Below, in pieces: positions 1-8,800 of a stretch of 10,675 nt of DNA. Below the pieces are notes generated by a model. The model saw nothing but the letters and a program-made list of their open reading frames with translations. It did not search any database and was not told the DNA's origin. The DNA comes from an uncultured Dyadobacter sp. Its GTDB lineage: Bacteria > Bacteroidota > Bacteroidia > Cytophagales > Spirosomataceae. The translations under genes and the position numbers were made by a program. The stretch lies in contig CAMLNK010000054.1 in assembly GCA_946481035.1 (NCBI GenBank), positions 1-10,675 on the forward strand. Reading direction: 5' to 3'. Each line of letters begins with the position of its first letter. Position 1 is the stretch's first letter.

Positions 1-19
1 CGACACGCATATCCAATTC

Positions 20-47
20 CGAAACCCTCCCTTGCCGGAGGGTTTCG
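20..47 (+). terminator. Hairpin, probable terminator of an upstream gene
   Basis: A perfect 11-bp inverted repeat (bases 20-30 with 37-47, arms CGAAACCCTCC and GGAGGGTTTCG) encloses a 6-base loop. The stem is GC-rich in its centre and followed on the + strand by TCGTTTA, a poor U-tract, so termination is plausible but not textbook. The gene it would serve lies left of the window. Because the stem is symmetric it could act on either strand, but there is no T-run on the minus side. Confidence 0.55.
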
Positions 48-190
48 TCGTTTATAGCATAGGCAAGGGTTTTGCATTTCGTATAGTGTTGTTTTTCCAG
101 CTTAAAACTGCGCAGGCAGCAGGGAGCCAAGGGCGAAGCAGGAGCGGCAAGCCATTTGAAAATACGATATCTTTTGATTTTCAGTCAGAT

Positions 191-302
191 GAGGCGGCCG
201 ACGGGGTGGTAGCTGCGGGAAGAAGCCTCGGTTGCCCGACCTGGTAAGACCCGGCCGGATGGCACCGAAAAAGCTGATCAGGTGGGCTGGGGAGGCGTTT
301 TT
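191..302 (+). ncRNA. Candidate structured leader or small RNA upstream of rpoN
   Basis: The 410-base stretch between the left hairpin and rpoN has no convincing gene. Its GC-rich part can fold in two competing ways. Stem A pairs 193-201 with 228-236 (nine pairs, two of them G-U). Stem B pairs 225-229 with 292-296 and 234-241 with 281-287, with one bulged G and a 4x4 internal loop, and is followed by TTTTT at 298-302. Both use bases 228-236, so they exclude each other, as in an attenuator or riboswitch; alternatively stem B ends a free small RNA. I do not recognise a known riboswitch, RNase P RNA, tmRNA or tRNA here. GC-rich sequence pairs easily by chance, so this is inference from hand-drawn base pairing only. 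Confidence 0.22.
260..275 (+). promoter_or_regulatory. Possible sigma-54 (-24/-12) promoter upstream of rpoN
   Basis: TGGCAC at 260-265 is a perfect -24 element, and the GC at 273-274 lies exactly 12 bases from the GG at 261-262, as sigma-54 promoters require (consensus TGGCACG-N4-TTGCW). The weak points are the -12 element (AAGCT instead of TTGCT) and a C where the consensus has G at 266. Transcription would start near 287, about 170 bases before rpoN. It overlaps the competing stems described for 191-302, so at most one of the two readings may be real. A single such match can arise by chance. Confidence 0.22.
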
Positions 303-385
303 AAATGGGGATTAGCTCTACATTCTGAAATATAGTACTCAGTATGTGGAAATAACTACGCAATCTTCGGTAACGCACCTCTACG

Positions 386-419
386 TTGAGTCAAGATTGG
401 ATAAAGAGTCGTAAATTTA
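386..419 (+). promoter_or_regulatory. Possible housekeeping promoter of rpoN (Bacteroidota type)
   Basis: TAAATTTA at 412-419 matches the Bacteroidota -7 consensus TAnnTTTG in all but its last base, and TTG at 386-388 could be the -33 element with a 23-base spacer, at the upper limit known for this phylum. The site lies 40 bases before the rpoN start. A second similar -7 match (TAAATTTT, 436-443) has no -33 partner at a suitable distance. Weak, AT-rich evidence only. Confidence 0.2.
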
Positions 420-458
420 AAGCACCAAGAGAATGTAAATTTTACCCTTAGTTGCTAT

Positions 459-1901
459 ATGCAAAGACAGACGCAGACGCAGAGACAGACTTTAAAATAC
501 TCTCCCTTGCAAATTCAGATGCTGAATTTACTGCACCTGACTACAATGGAGCTTGAACAAAGGATTAAGGAAGAACTGGAAGAAAACCCCATACTGGAAG
601 AAGGGAAGGAGGAGAGTACGTCGGAGGAAGCGCCCGAAGAGTTTGATGATTCAGACGTTTCTTCGGGTGGAGAAGACAACAGCGTGCAGGATTATTACGA
701 CTGGGACGAGTTCCGGGACGATGATATTCCCGACTATAAAACCTATGCGAACAACCAGTCGGCGGACAATGAATTATACACCCGGCCGATGGTGGAGGCG
801 ATCTCGTTCAGGGATGACCTCAAACAGCAGGTACACTTTCTGCAACTGGATGAGCGTCAGCAACTGATCGCCGACTTCATCCTCGATTCGCTCGACGAGG
901 ACGGGTTCCTCAGAAGGGAAAGCGATGTGATTGCGGACGATATTTCATTTGCGAACAGCATGTTTATCGATACCGATGAAGTGAACACAATGCTGAAAAT
1001 CATCCAACAGCTCGATCCGCCCGGAATTGCAGCCAGCGATTTGCGGGAATGCCTGCTTATCCAGCTCAACCGCATGGAAAACCAGAACGAAACATGGAAA
1101 TGGGCCTATAAAATCGTTACGGACGCATTCGATGAGCTGGGATCACGCAATTATGACAAGATCATGCGGATCACAGGTCTGGACGAAGAGTCGTTGAAGA
1201 AAGCCATTCAGCTGATAACGACCCTCAATCCGAAACCGGCATCGGGATTGCGGAATGATTCCATCGTGAACGAAAGCATCAAGCCCGACTTTATGCTTTG
1301 GTACACCGAGGATGGGGAGATTGAGGTGCAGCTGACCTGGGGAAACAGCCCCGCATTGAAGCTGAACAAGGTTTTTACCCAGATGGCGGAGCAAAAGCAG
1401 GATAAAGCCACCAACCAGTTCCTCAAAAACAAGATGAATTCGGCAAAGTGGTTTATCGATGCCATCAAGCAGCGTGAAAACACGATGCTGAACACATTGA
1501 AGGCGATTGTCAGGCTGCAATATGACTATTTCCAGACCGGCGACATCAAGAAACTGCGTCCGATGATCCTGAAAGATGTGGCGGAAATCATCGATATGGA
1601 TATTTCCACCGTATCTCGTGTTACCACCAACAAATATGTGCAGACGCCATTCGGGATTGTGTTGCTGAAAGACCTCTTTACCGAAGGCGTGACGAATGAG
1701 GACGGTACGGAGGTGTCGAACCGCGAGATCCAGGAGGCGATCCGCGAGATTGTGGCGGCCGAGGACAAACGCCACCCGTACAATGACCAACAAATTACAG
1801 ATATGCTTGCCGAAAAAAGCTATTCCGTTGCCAGAAGGACGGTGGCCAAGTACCGTGAGCAGTTGAATATACCTACCGCGAGGTTGAGAGTTACTATTTA
1901 A
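459..1901 (+). CDS. rpoN: RNA polymerase sigma-54 factor RpoN
   Basis: Alternative sigma factor that binds core RNA polymerase and recognises -24/-12 promoters; open-complex formation needs an ATP-driven activator. At 480 aa it has the usual family length. The N-terminal activator-interacting region is Gln/Leu-rich (residues 1-45, with KYSPLQIQMLNLLHLTTMELEQRI). A strongly acidic linker (about 45-105) precedes the core-binding domain (about 110-300). A helix-turn-helix follows (about 369-393, LKDVAEIIDMDISTVSRV), and the diagnostic RpoN box ARRTVAKYRE is intact at 458-467. The ATG at 459 is chosen because the family's N-terminal Gln-rich helix begins there; there is no Shine-Dalgarno, as is normal in Bacteroidota. 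The next gene, a sigma-54 activator, begins 26 bp downstream, suggesting co-transcription. No key residue appears missing. Confidence 0.97.
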   Translation: MQRQTQTQRQTLKYSPLQIQMLNLLHLTTMELEQRIKEELEENPILEEGKEESTSEEAPEEFDDSDVSSGGEDNSVQDYYDWDEFRDDDIPDYKTYANNQSADNELYTRPMVEAISFRDDLKQQVHFLQLDERQQLIADFILDSLDEDGFLRRESDVIADDISFANSMFIDTDEVNTMLKIIQQLDPPGIAASDLRECLLIQLNRMENQNETWKWAYKIVTDAFDELGSRNYDKIMRITGLDEESLKKAIQLITTLNPKPASGLRNDSIVNESIKPDFMLWYTEDGEIEVQLTWGNSPALKLNKVFTQMAEQKQDKATNQFLKNKMNSAKWFIDAIKQRENTMLNTLKAIVRLQYDYFQTGDIKKLRPMILKDVAEIIDMDISTVSRVTTNKYVQTPFGIVLLKDLFTEGVTNEDGTEVSNREIQEAIREIVAAEDKRHPYNDQQITDMLAEKSYSVARRTVAKYREQLNIPTARLRVTI

Positions 1902-1927
1902 AAACAAGTTAAGCCCTTACACCCGGC

Positions 1928-3388
1928 ATGAAAAAAATAGTTGTTGTTGATGATGAAGCGGATATTTGCTTCCTTTTGAAGCGTTTTTTGTCAAAAAATG
2001 ATTTTATAGTAGAAACAGCCCAGAATGGTAAAGACGGGCTCGCATTGATAGAATCCATTTCTCCCGACCTCGTCATGACCGATTTCAGGCTGGGGGATAT
2101 CACCGGCACCGAGTTGCTGACGACCATCAAAACCAAAAGACCGAATGTGCCTGTTTTGATCATTACCGGCTACTCGGACATCAAAGTGGCCGTGAATGTG
2201 ATGAAGCTTGGTGCATACGATTACATTACCAAACCGCTTTTCCCCGACGAAATCCTGGTTACCGTAAAGAAAGCCATCGCCGACGCGGAAGCATCTGAGA
2301 ACGAGGAGCAGCAATATGTTGCTCCGGCGTCTTCCGACGGCCATTCGGAACCGGCGAAGCCCGCCCGTAAAAACCAGGCACGCACGAAAGCAGGCTACGT
2401 AATGGGCAGTAGCGATGTTTCCGACAATCTTTTCCGGCAGGTCGATCTGGTGGCTCCTACCAATTTCAGCGTGATTATTTACGGTGAAAGCGGTTCCGGG
2501 AAAGAGGCCATCGCGCAGGAAATCCATAACAGATCGAAGCGGAAGGACATGCCTTTTGTAGCAATGGACTGCGGTGCAATTTCAAAGGAGCTGGCGGGAA
2601 GCGAGTTGTTCGGGCATGAAAAAGGGTCATTTACCGGTGCATTACAAACCAAAATAGGCCATTTCGAGCTGGCAAACGGCGGTACGCTCTTCCTCGACGA
2701 GGTGTCCAACCTTTCCTACGAAATACAGGTTGCGTTGCTGCGTGTTGTGCAGGAGCGTAAAATGCGCCGCATCGGCGGGTCGAAAGAGATCGATCTGGAC
2801 GTGCGGATTATCGTTGCGAGTAACGAGCGACTGCTCGATTCGGCACGTAACGGGAAGTTCAGGGAAGATCTTTATTACCGTTTCAACGAATTTACGATCG
2901 AAGTGCCGGCATTGCGGAACCGCAAGGAAGACCTGATGCTTTTTGCAGGCGCGTTTTTGGAAACTACCAATGTGGAACTCGGGAAGAATGTCAAAGGATT
3001 TTCGGAAGAGGTTAAAAACGATTTCCTGAATTATTCATGGCCGGGTAACCTTCGTGAGCTTAAAAACGTGATCAAGCGATCGACGCTGCTTTCGGATGGG
3101 GAGCTGATTGAGGAAAAAGCATTGCCGTTCGAGATCGTGAACTATAAACGTTTGAAGGACCTCGACGACGAACCGGCCCCGGCGGCAAGTTCGGCGGCAT
3201 CGCTGTTGTCGGATAATACCGATGGCGACGAAACCAAGCCAAGCCTGAAAACCGTGGCCAACGAAGCGGAATATGACATGATTATGCAGGTGTTGCGGGA
3301 TGTCAATTTCAATAAAAGCAAGGCGGCGCGTTTACTGAACATCGACCGCAAGACGCTTTACAACAAAATGAAACAATTTGATATCTGA
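1928..3388 (+). CDS. Sigma-54-dependent response regulator (NtrC family, REC-AAA+-Fis)
   Basis: Cytoplasmic two-component activator that, once phosphorylated, hydrolyses ATP to remodel sigma-54 polymerase at promoters. The receiver domain (1-120) has the acidic pair D8/D9, phosphoacceptor D52, T80 and K102. The AAA+ domain (about 158-395) shows Walker A GESGSGKE (186-193), the sigma-54 contact loop as GSFTGA (233-238; usual form GAFTGA), Walker B GGTLFLDE (251-258), the arginine-finger region FREDLYYRF, and the sensor II segment WPGNLREL. A low-complexity Ala/Ser/Asp linker leads to a C-terminal Fis-type helix-turn-helix (about 447-486, NKSKAARLLNIDRKTLYNKM). At 486 aa it is somewhat longer than many NtrC relatives because of its linkers. 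Lying between rpoN and a kinase gene (gaps 26 and 20 bp), it is probably the kinase's partner. Target genes cannot be read from the sequence. Confidence 0.95.
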   Translation: MKKIVVVDDEADICFLLKRFLSKNDFIVETAQNGKDGLALIESISPDLVMTDFRLGDITGTELLTTIKTKRPNVPVLIITGYSDIKVAVNVMKLGAYDYITKPLFPDEILVTVKKAIADAEASENEEQQYVAPASSDGHSEPAKPARKNQARTKAGYVMGSSDVSDNLFRQVDLVAPTNFSVIIYGESGSGKEAIAQEIHNRSKRKDMPFVAMDCGAISKELAGSELFGHEKGSFTGALQTKIGHFELANGGTLFLDEVSNLSYEIQVALLRVVQERKMRRIGGSKEIDLDVRIIVASNERLLDSARNGKFREDLYYRFNEFTIEVPALRNRKEDLMLFAGAFLETTNVELGKNVKGFSEEVKNDFLNYSWPGNLRELKNVIKRSTLLSDGELIEEKALPFEIVNYKRLKDLDDEPAPAASSAASLLSDNTDGDETKPSLKTVANEAEYDMIMQVLRDVNFNKSKAARLLNIDRKTLYNKMKQFDI

Positions 3389-3408
3389 CAGGGGAACAGG
3401 CACGCGGA

Positions 3409-4839
3409 ATGAATAGCAAACTGATCAGGGTATTGTTGGTGGACGACGACGAGGATGATTATTTCCTGACCCGTGAATATTTTCAGGATCTGGTCAACTG
3501 GAAGTTCGATATCACCTGGTGCGCCACTTTCAGGGAAGCGGAAGCGCAGATCAGGAACAATAAGTTCGACCTGTACCTGTTTGACTACCTGCTCGGTGAA
3601 AATACCGGTATCGACCTGATCGAGCTTGCCTGCAATTTTGAATGTGAAGAGCCGATTATCCTGCTGACAGGTAAAGGCGATACCAAAATCGCGGTAGAGG
3701 CTCTACGCCTCGGAGCTGCGGATTACCTCATCAAAAGCGAGCTGGATGCCGAAAAACTGGAACGAAGCATCCGATATGCATTGGAACGGACGTCCGTTCT
3801 GAAAGCATTGCGCCACAGCGAACGCCGCTACCGCCGGGTTTTTGAAGAATCGAACGATTTCCTGTTTATCTGCGACCTTGAAGGCAATATCATCGATTTC
3901 AACGAAGCTGCGAGTATCCTCACGGGCTATTCGGGCGGGCAGTTGAAGGAGAAAAAAATCACCGAACTCGTGGAAGACCCTTCATTTGGAACACGCTGGA
4001 AAGACATTGCCGACCAGCCGATTCACGACCACGAGGTGCGCTTGCTGACAAAAGACGCGGACAAAAAATACTGTCTTTTCTCCGCCTCGGTGGAAGTGGA
4101 CGACGACCACCCCTATATTCAGGGCCGGTTGCACGATATGACCGCCCGCAAACAATCGGAAAAAGAACGGTTGTTTTCGGAAAAAATGGCGGTTACCGGC
4201 AGGCTCGTACGCATGCTCGCGCACGAGGTGCGTAACCCGCTCACGAACGTGAACCTTTCGGCTGAGCAGCTGGAAATGGAGCTCGCCGATGAGGACCACA
4301 AGTTTTACACACAAATCATCAAGCGCAATTGCACGCGCATTAACGACCTCATTACACAATTGCTGCAACCATCCAGTTCCGAGGACATTGAGCTCGTGGA
4401 AAGCTCGGTGCATTCGGTATTGAGCCAGGCTATCAGCGCCGCGCTTGATCGGGTGCAACTCAAAAGGATCCAGATCGTAAATGAGTTCGCAAACGAGGAA
4501 CTGGCATTGCCGCTCGACCGGGTCTCGCTCCAAATGGCTTTCCTGAACCTCATTACCAATGCTATCGAAGCCATGGAAGAGGACCGCGGAGTGCTGCGGA
4601 TCACAACGAGAAACCATGGCGACCATATCCAGGTCGTGTTTGTCGATAACGGCTCGGGTATCAGCGAGGAGCACATGGACAAGATCTTCGAGCCCTATTT
4701 CACCGGTAAAAACAATGGAATGGGAATCGGGCTATCCACCACGATGAGCATTATCCATGCACATCACGGGCGCATCGAGGTGCAGTCGGAGCTGGGTGTA
4801 GGCACCACATTCACCATCAGTTTCCAAACGGCCAAATAA
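3409..4839 (+). CDS. Soluble hybrid histidine kinase (receiver-PAS-HisKA-HATPase)
   Basis: Sensor kinase of 476 aa with a receiver domain at its N-terminus rather than a membrane sensor. The receiver (1-125) has D12-D14, phosphoacceptor D59 (LFDYLLG), the T of ILLTGKG, and K in DYLIKSE. A PAS domain follows (about 140-245, VFEESNDFLFICDLEGNIIDFN). The dimerisation/phosphotransfer helix carries the H-box AHEVRNPL with H272. The ATPase domain has the N-box Asn at N384 (LITNAIEAM), the G1 box DNGSGIS (from D413), FEPYFTGK, and the G2 box GMGIGLS (437-443). No transmembrane segment or signal peptide is visible, so it should be cytoplasmic. The neighbouring NtrC-type regulator, 20 bp upstream, is its likely phosphorylation target (inference). 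The receiver suggests input from, or feedback by, another phosphodonor. All catalytic residues appear present. Confidence 0.93.
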   Translation: MNSKLIRVLLVDDDEDDYFLTREYFQDLVNWKFDITWCATFREAEAQIRNNKFDLYLFDYLLGENTGIDLIELACNFECEEPIILLTGKGDTKIAVEALRLGAADYLIKSELDAEKLERSIRYALERTSVLKALRHSERRYRRVFEESNDFLFICDLEGNIIDFNEAASILTGYSGGQLKEKKITELVEDPSFGTRWKDIADQPIHDHEVRLLTKDADKKYCLFSASVEVDDDHPYIQGRLHDMTARKQSEKERLFSEKMAVTGRLVRMLAHEVRNPLTNVNLSAEQLEMELADEDHKFYTQIIKRNCTRINDLITQLLQPSSSEDIELVESSVHSVLSQAISAALDRVQLKRIQIVNEFANEELALPLDRVSLQMAFLNLITNAIEAMEEDRGVLRITTRNHGDHIQVVFVDNGSGISEEHMDKIFEPYFTGKNNGMGIGLSTTMSIIHAHHGRIEVQSELGVGTTFTISFQTAK

Positions 4840-4924
4840 TTGCTGGCAGCTGCATGAAGCGATGGTTTTCGTGCAACGATCGAGCATGGACGCGCGTAAG
4901 GAGAGAAAAAACCGGCGCACTTCT

Positions 4925-5785
4925 ATGAAACCCATTTTTACACTCCTCTTCCTTGCCGCATTTCTTCAAGTCCGGGCGCAGGACGCCGATTACTACCAGA
5001 AGATTTACACCAAACCCATTGGCGCAAAGCCGTACAATACCGAATCCCTGCTCAAAAAGTTTGGCGATGTGAAGGTCCACGACCGCTGGTATGTGGGCGT
5101 AAGCGGTTTTGTGCGGAACGACAAGAATACGATCAACAACGATTTTGATGAACTGATCGGCACTCAGTCACCCACGGTATCGGCCTGGGGAGCTACCGCG
5201 GGATGGGTTTTCAAGGAGCAATGGAATGTGGAGCTGGAATATAACCGCTCGGCGATCCATAATGTGCTGATGATTTACGGGGATAATCCTCTGAAATACC
5301 AGATGGAAAATGATAAGAACAGTCTGATTGTCCGCGGGAAAATGCGGCTGCTTTTCGGTAAACCGTCCGTGCGTAAGTCGGCATTCTGGATCAGTGCGGG
5401 GGCGGGGCTGGTGCCTAATTCGGGCAGGTCGAAAGATTATATGGAGTTTTCAGGTTACCGCGAGAAGGGGCGCCGGCAGGGCGTGGATACGCTATTCATG
5501 TCGAGCGACACGCGCATCGCGAAATCCATGACAGGCCTGATGGAAGCATCGGCGGAATATGTGATCAAGGTTGCGAAATCGATCGATATGTCGCTTTTTG
5601 CCCGGAAACAGTGGGGTATGGGCAATTCGCTAACAACCGATCTGGTATACAAAGTGAATGGCGTGGAAACGGAACGGGCGCGGATCGAAGGCGACGGTTC
5701 GGGCTGGAACTTCGGTATTTCGCTGCGCTATGTTTTCCATATTGGTTATGATTTTTCTACTTTGAATCATAGTGGGAAAATATAA
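4925..5785 (+). CDS. Secreted, probable outer-membrane beta-barrel protein of unknown function
   Basis: I do not recognise a named family. From the ATG at 4925 the 286-aa product starts with a clear Sec signal peptide (MKPIFTLLFLAAFLQVRA, cleavage probably after A18 before QDAD). The frame is open back to an ATG at 4862, but that would add 21 mostly charged residues before the signal peptide, so 4925 is preferred. A purine-rich AAGGAGAG at 4898-4905 lies too far upstream (19 bases) to act as a normal ribosome site. The mature part alternates polar and aromatic/hydrophobic residues (WYVGVSGFV, WGATAGWVF, NVELEYNRS, FWISAGAGL, WNFGISLRYVF), typical of antiparallel barrel strands. It lacks the full TonB-receptor layout. 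It lies 85 bp after the kinase gene, so it may be co-transcribed or simply follow it; a link to the regulators is not shown by the sequence. Confidence 0.8.
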   Translation: MKPIFTLLFLAAFLQVRAQDADYYQKIYTKPIGAKPYNTESLLKKFGDVKVHDRWYVGVSGFVRNDKNTINNDFDELIGTQSPTVSAWGATAGWVFKEQWNVELEYNRSAIHNVLMIYGDNPLKYQMENDKNSLIVRGKMRLLFGKPSVRKSAFWISAGAGLVPNSGRSKDYMEFSGYREKGRRQGVDTLFMSSDTRIAKSMTGLMEASAEYVIKVAKSIDMSLFARKQWGMGNSLTTDLVYKVNGVETERARIEGDGSGWNFGISLRYVFHIGYDFSTLNHSGKI

Positions 5786-5821
5786 AATGCGGGATTAAGT
5801 AACACGAAATCGTACTTAGTT

Positions 5822-5855
5822 GTCAGTCTGAGCGGCCGGGTTCGCTCAGACTGAC
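5822..5855. terminator. Perfect 13-bp hairpin between convergent genes (bidirectional terminator)
   Basis: Arms 5822-5834 (GTCAGTCTGAGCG) and 5843-5855 are exact reverse complements around an 8-base loop. The + strand continues with GTTTTA, a short U-tract; the minus strand continues with AACTAAG, which is weaker. It sits 36 bases after the stop of the + strand barrel gene and 32 bases after the stop of the minus-strand pump gene, the expected place for a shared terminator. Confidence 0.8.
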
Positions 5856-5887
5856 GTTTTACTTCCTATGACTAACCTTCATCCTTT

Positions 5888-8800
5888 TCAAGCGTACTTC
5901 GAGACCTTGATCTTCCGATTGAAGAACCCGTAAATGATCGGGAATACCAGTAATGTAAGCACGGTAGCCGTGATCAACCCGCCGATTACCACAATGGCCA
6001 GCGGCTTTTGGGTTTCCGAACCGATCCCGGTTGACACTGCCGCCGGCAGCAACCCGATAGCAGCCATTAATGCGGTCATAATCACCGGTCTGATACGTGA
6101 TTTCACGCCTTCCCTGATCGCCTCATCGAGCGTCATCCTGGCCGCCAGGTTTTTATTGAATACTGAAATCAATATCACCCCATTCTGAACGCAGAGACCG
6201 AAAAGGGCTATAAAACCGACCCCCGCCGAGATACCGAAGTTCATATGCGTGACGTGCAGCGCGAGGATACCGCCGATCAGTGCGAACGGCACGTTGATCA
6301 ATACCAGCCCGGCATCTTTGGCATTGCTGAACATGATGAACAGCAAAATGAATATCCCGATCAGACTGATAGGTACCACCTGTCCCAGCCGCGCCGTGGC
6401 CCGTACCTGGTTTTCGAACTCGCCCGACCAGCTTACCGAATAGCCTTTTGGCAATGATGAAAGCAATGGCTTCACCTTCGATTGCGCTTCGGCGATGGTA
6501 CTGCCGAGGTCGCGCTCGCGGACGGAGAATTTCACGCCGATAAAGCGCTTGTTGTTGTCGCGGTACACGAATGCAGGCCCGGTAACGGTGCGGATCGTGG
6601 ATATTTCTTTCAAAGGAATTTTACCCCCTGTAAGCGTAGGCACCATCAGCTGCTGAATGTCGTCGACCGTGCGGCGGTATTGCTGCTCATAACGCAGTCG
6701 GATATCAAATTTCCGCTCGCCTTCGTAGAGAATGGATGCCGTTTTACCACCTATCGCCATTTCGATCACCGCCTGGGCATCGGCAATGCTCACGCCATAT
6801 TGCGCCATTTTGTGATCGTGCAGGATCACGCTGATCTCGGGTTGGCCGATATTCCGCAAAATACCCACGTCTTTGATGCCCGGCACGTCCTTGATCGCTT
6901 CCAGCACCTGGTTTGCCTTATTATTCAGTGTTTCGAGGTCGTCGCCGTAAATTTTCACCGCATTACTCGCATTCATCCCCGCCACGGCTTCGGCCACGTT
7001 ATCGATGATCGGCTGCGAATAGTTATAGTTAATACCCTGGAACTGTTTCAGCTTCGTATCCATTTCCTCGATCAGGTCGTCCTGGCTGATTTTGCGTTTC
7101 CATTCATCCTTAGGTTTCAAATTCACCTGCATTTGCACATAATAGAAACCCGACGGGTCGGTACCGTCATTGGAACGGCCGGTTTGGGATAATACCCCAT
7201 TGACTTCCGGAAATTCGTTCAGCTTGGCGCGAAGCGTGGTTACCATTTTGGTGGTTTCGGCGAGCGAGCTGCTCATCGGCATTTTGGCTTCCACCCACAA
7301 TGCGCCCTCGTTGAGCGTCGGCAGGAACTCGGTGCCGAGGAATTTGGCTGAGAATAGCGTGGCGCCCAGGAATGCAAATGCGAAGATCACGCTGAGTTTT
7401 TTGCGGGCATAACACCATTCAAAGCCCCGGGTCACCGTCTTGTCGAAAAAGCGGACGACCGGATTGCTCTTTTCACGCACATTCTTGTTCAGCAAAATGG
7501 AGCATAGCACCGGCACCAGCGTGAGCGTGTAAAGCAATGCGCCTAACAATGCAAAACCCAGCGTGTAGGCCAGCGGCGTAAACATTTTACCTTCCACTTT
7601 CTGGAAACTGAAAATGGGGATCAATGCAGTGATAATGATGAGTTTGGAAAAGAAAATGGCTTTGCCCAACTCGCCGCCGGTACGCTTAATAAGCCCGAGT
7701 TTGGACAACTTGTTGAACCGGTCCATGCCGTTCCTGTGGGCCAGATGGTCGAGGGCCACGAATATCCCTTCCACCATTACCACGGCGCCGTCGATGATGA
7801 TCCCGAAGTCGATCGCGCCCATCGAAAGCAGGTTGGCCGACATTCCCTTCAATTTCAAACACATAAATGCAAACAGCAATGCGAGCGGGATGATAATGGA
7901 CACGATGACGGTCGTGCGCCAGTCGGCCATGAAGAGGAACACGATCACGGTCACGAGCACGATCCCTTCCACGAGATTATGCTTCACGGTGTGTGCGCAG
8001 AATTCGATAAGGTTGTCGCGGTCATAGAATGTGACCATTTTGACGTCCGGCGGAAGGATTTTGGTATTCAGCTCCTCGATCTTGTCCTTCACCCGCGCCA
8101 GTACTTCACTGGGGTTTTCGCCTTTTCTCTGAACCACAATGCCTTCCACGACGTCGTCATTGCCGTCGAGCCCCACTTGTCCCACACGCGGCATATCCGA
8201 CTCTTTCACATCGGCCACGTCCTTCACCAGCACCGGGTTGTCCTTCACATATTCGACAATGATGTTCTGAATGTCGGGAATGGAGTTCAGTAATCCGATC
8301 CCCCGCACCACATATGCCTGTCCGTTCTTCTCGATCACATCGCCGCCGACATTGATATTGCTTTTGGTCACGGCCTGGTATACTTCCAGTGGCGTAATGT
8401 TGTATTTGACGAGTTTGGTAGGGTTTACCTGCACCTCGTAAATCTTGTCGCGGCCACCGAATGCAACCACGTCGGCCACGCCCGGTACACTGCGTAACTG
8501 GCGGTCGATCACCCATTTGTGTAGGGTAAGCAGTTCGCGGCTGTCGCGGTCTTTACTTTGTAATGTAAATCTGAAAATCTCGCCGGTAGGGCCGTAAGGC
8601 GGCTGCACGTCCGGCTCAACGCCTTCGGGCAGTGAAACGGTCCGGAGCTGGTTATTGACCTGCTGCCGGGCGAAAAAGTCCTCAACATTATCATCGAAAA
8701 TGATTTTGACAATGCTCAAACCGAACATGGTCGTGCTCCGCACGTTGGTTTTTTGCTGCACGGAGTTCATCGCGACTTCGATCGGCACCGTTACGAAGCG

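Noticed and set aside
32..247. A 71-aa + strand frame starting inside the left-edge hairpin
   Set aside because: It begins within the terminator-like stem, has low-complexity composition, no recognisable domain and no ribosome site; better explained as non-coding.
4842..4857. TGGCAGC at 4842-4848 as a sigma-54 promoter for the barrel gene
   Set aside because: The GC that would form the -12 element is two bases too far from the GG, and sigma-54 spacing is strict.
4851..4875. Short stem (4851-4858 with 4868-4875) after the kinase gene as a terminator
   Set aside because: Only eight pairs with one wobble, a 9-base loop and no T-run after it.
4862..4924. Upstream extension of the barrel gene to the ATG at 4862
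   Set aside because: It would place 21 charged residues before an otherwise standard signal peptide; the ATG at 4925 gives a normal exported protein.
6482..7192. A 236-aa + strand frame antisense to the pump gene
   Set aside because: It is a shadow frame: the minus-strand product matches a complete RND pump, while this product has no signal, domain or plausible composition. The same applies to the minus-strand frames at 1143-1907 and 3982-4674 opposite rpoN and the kinase.
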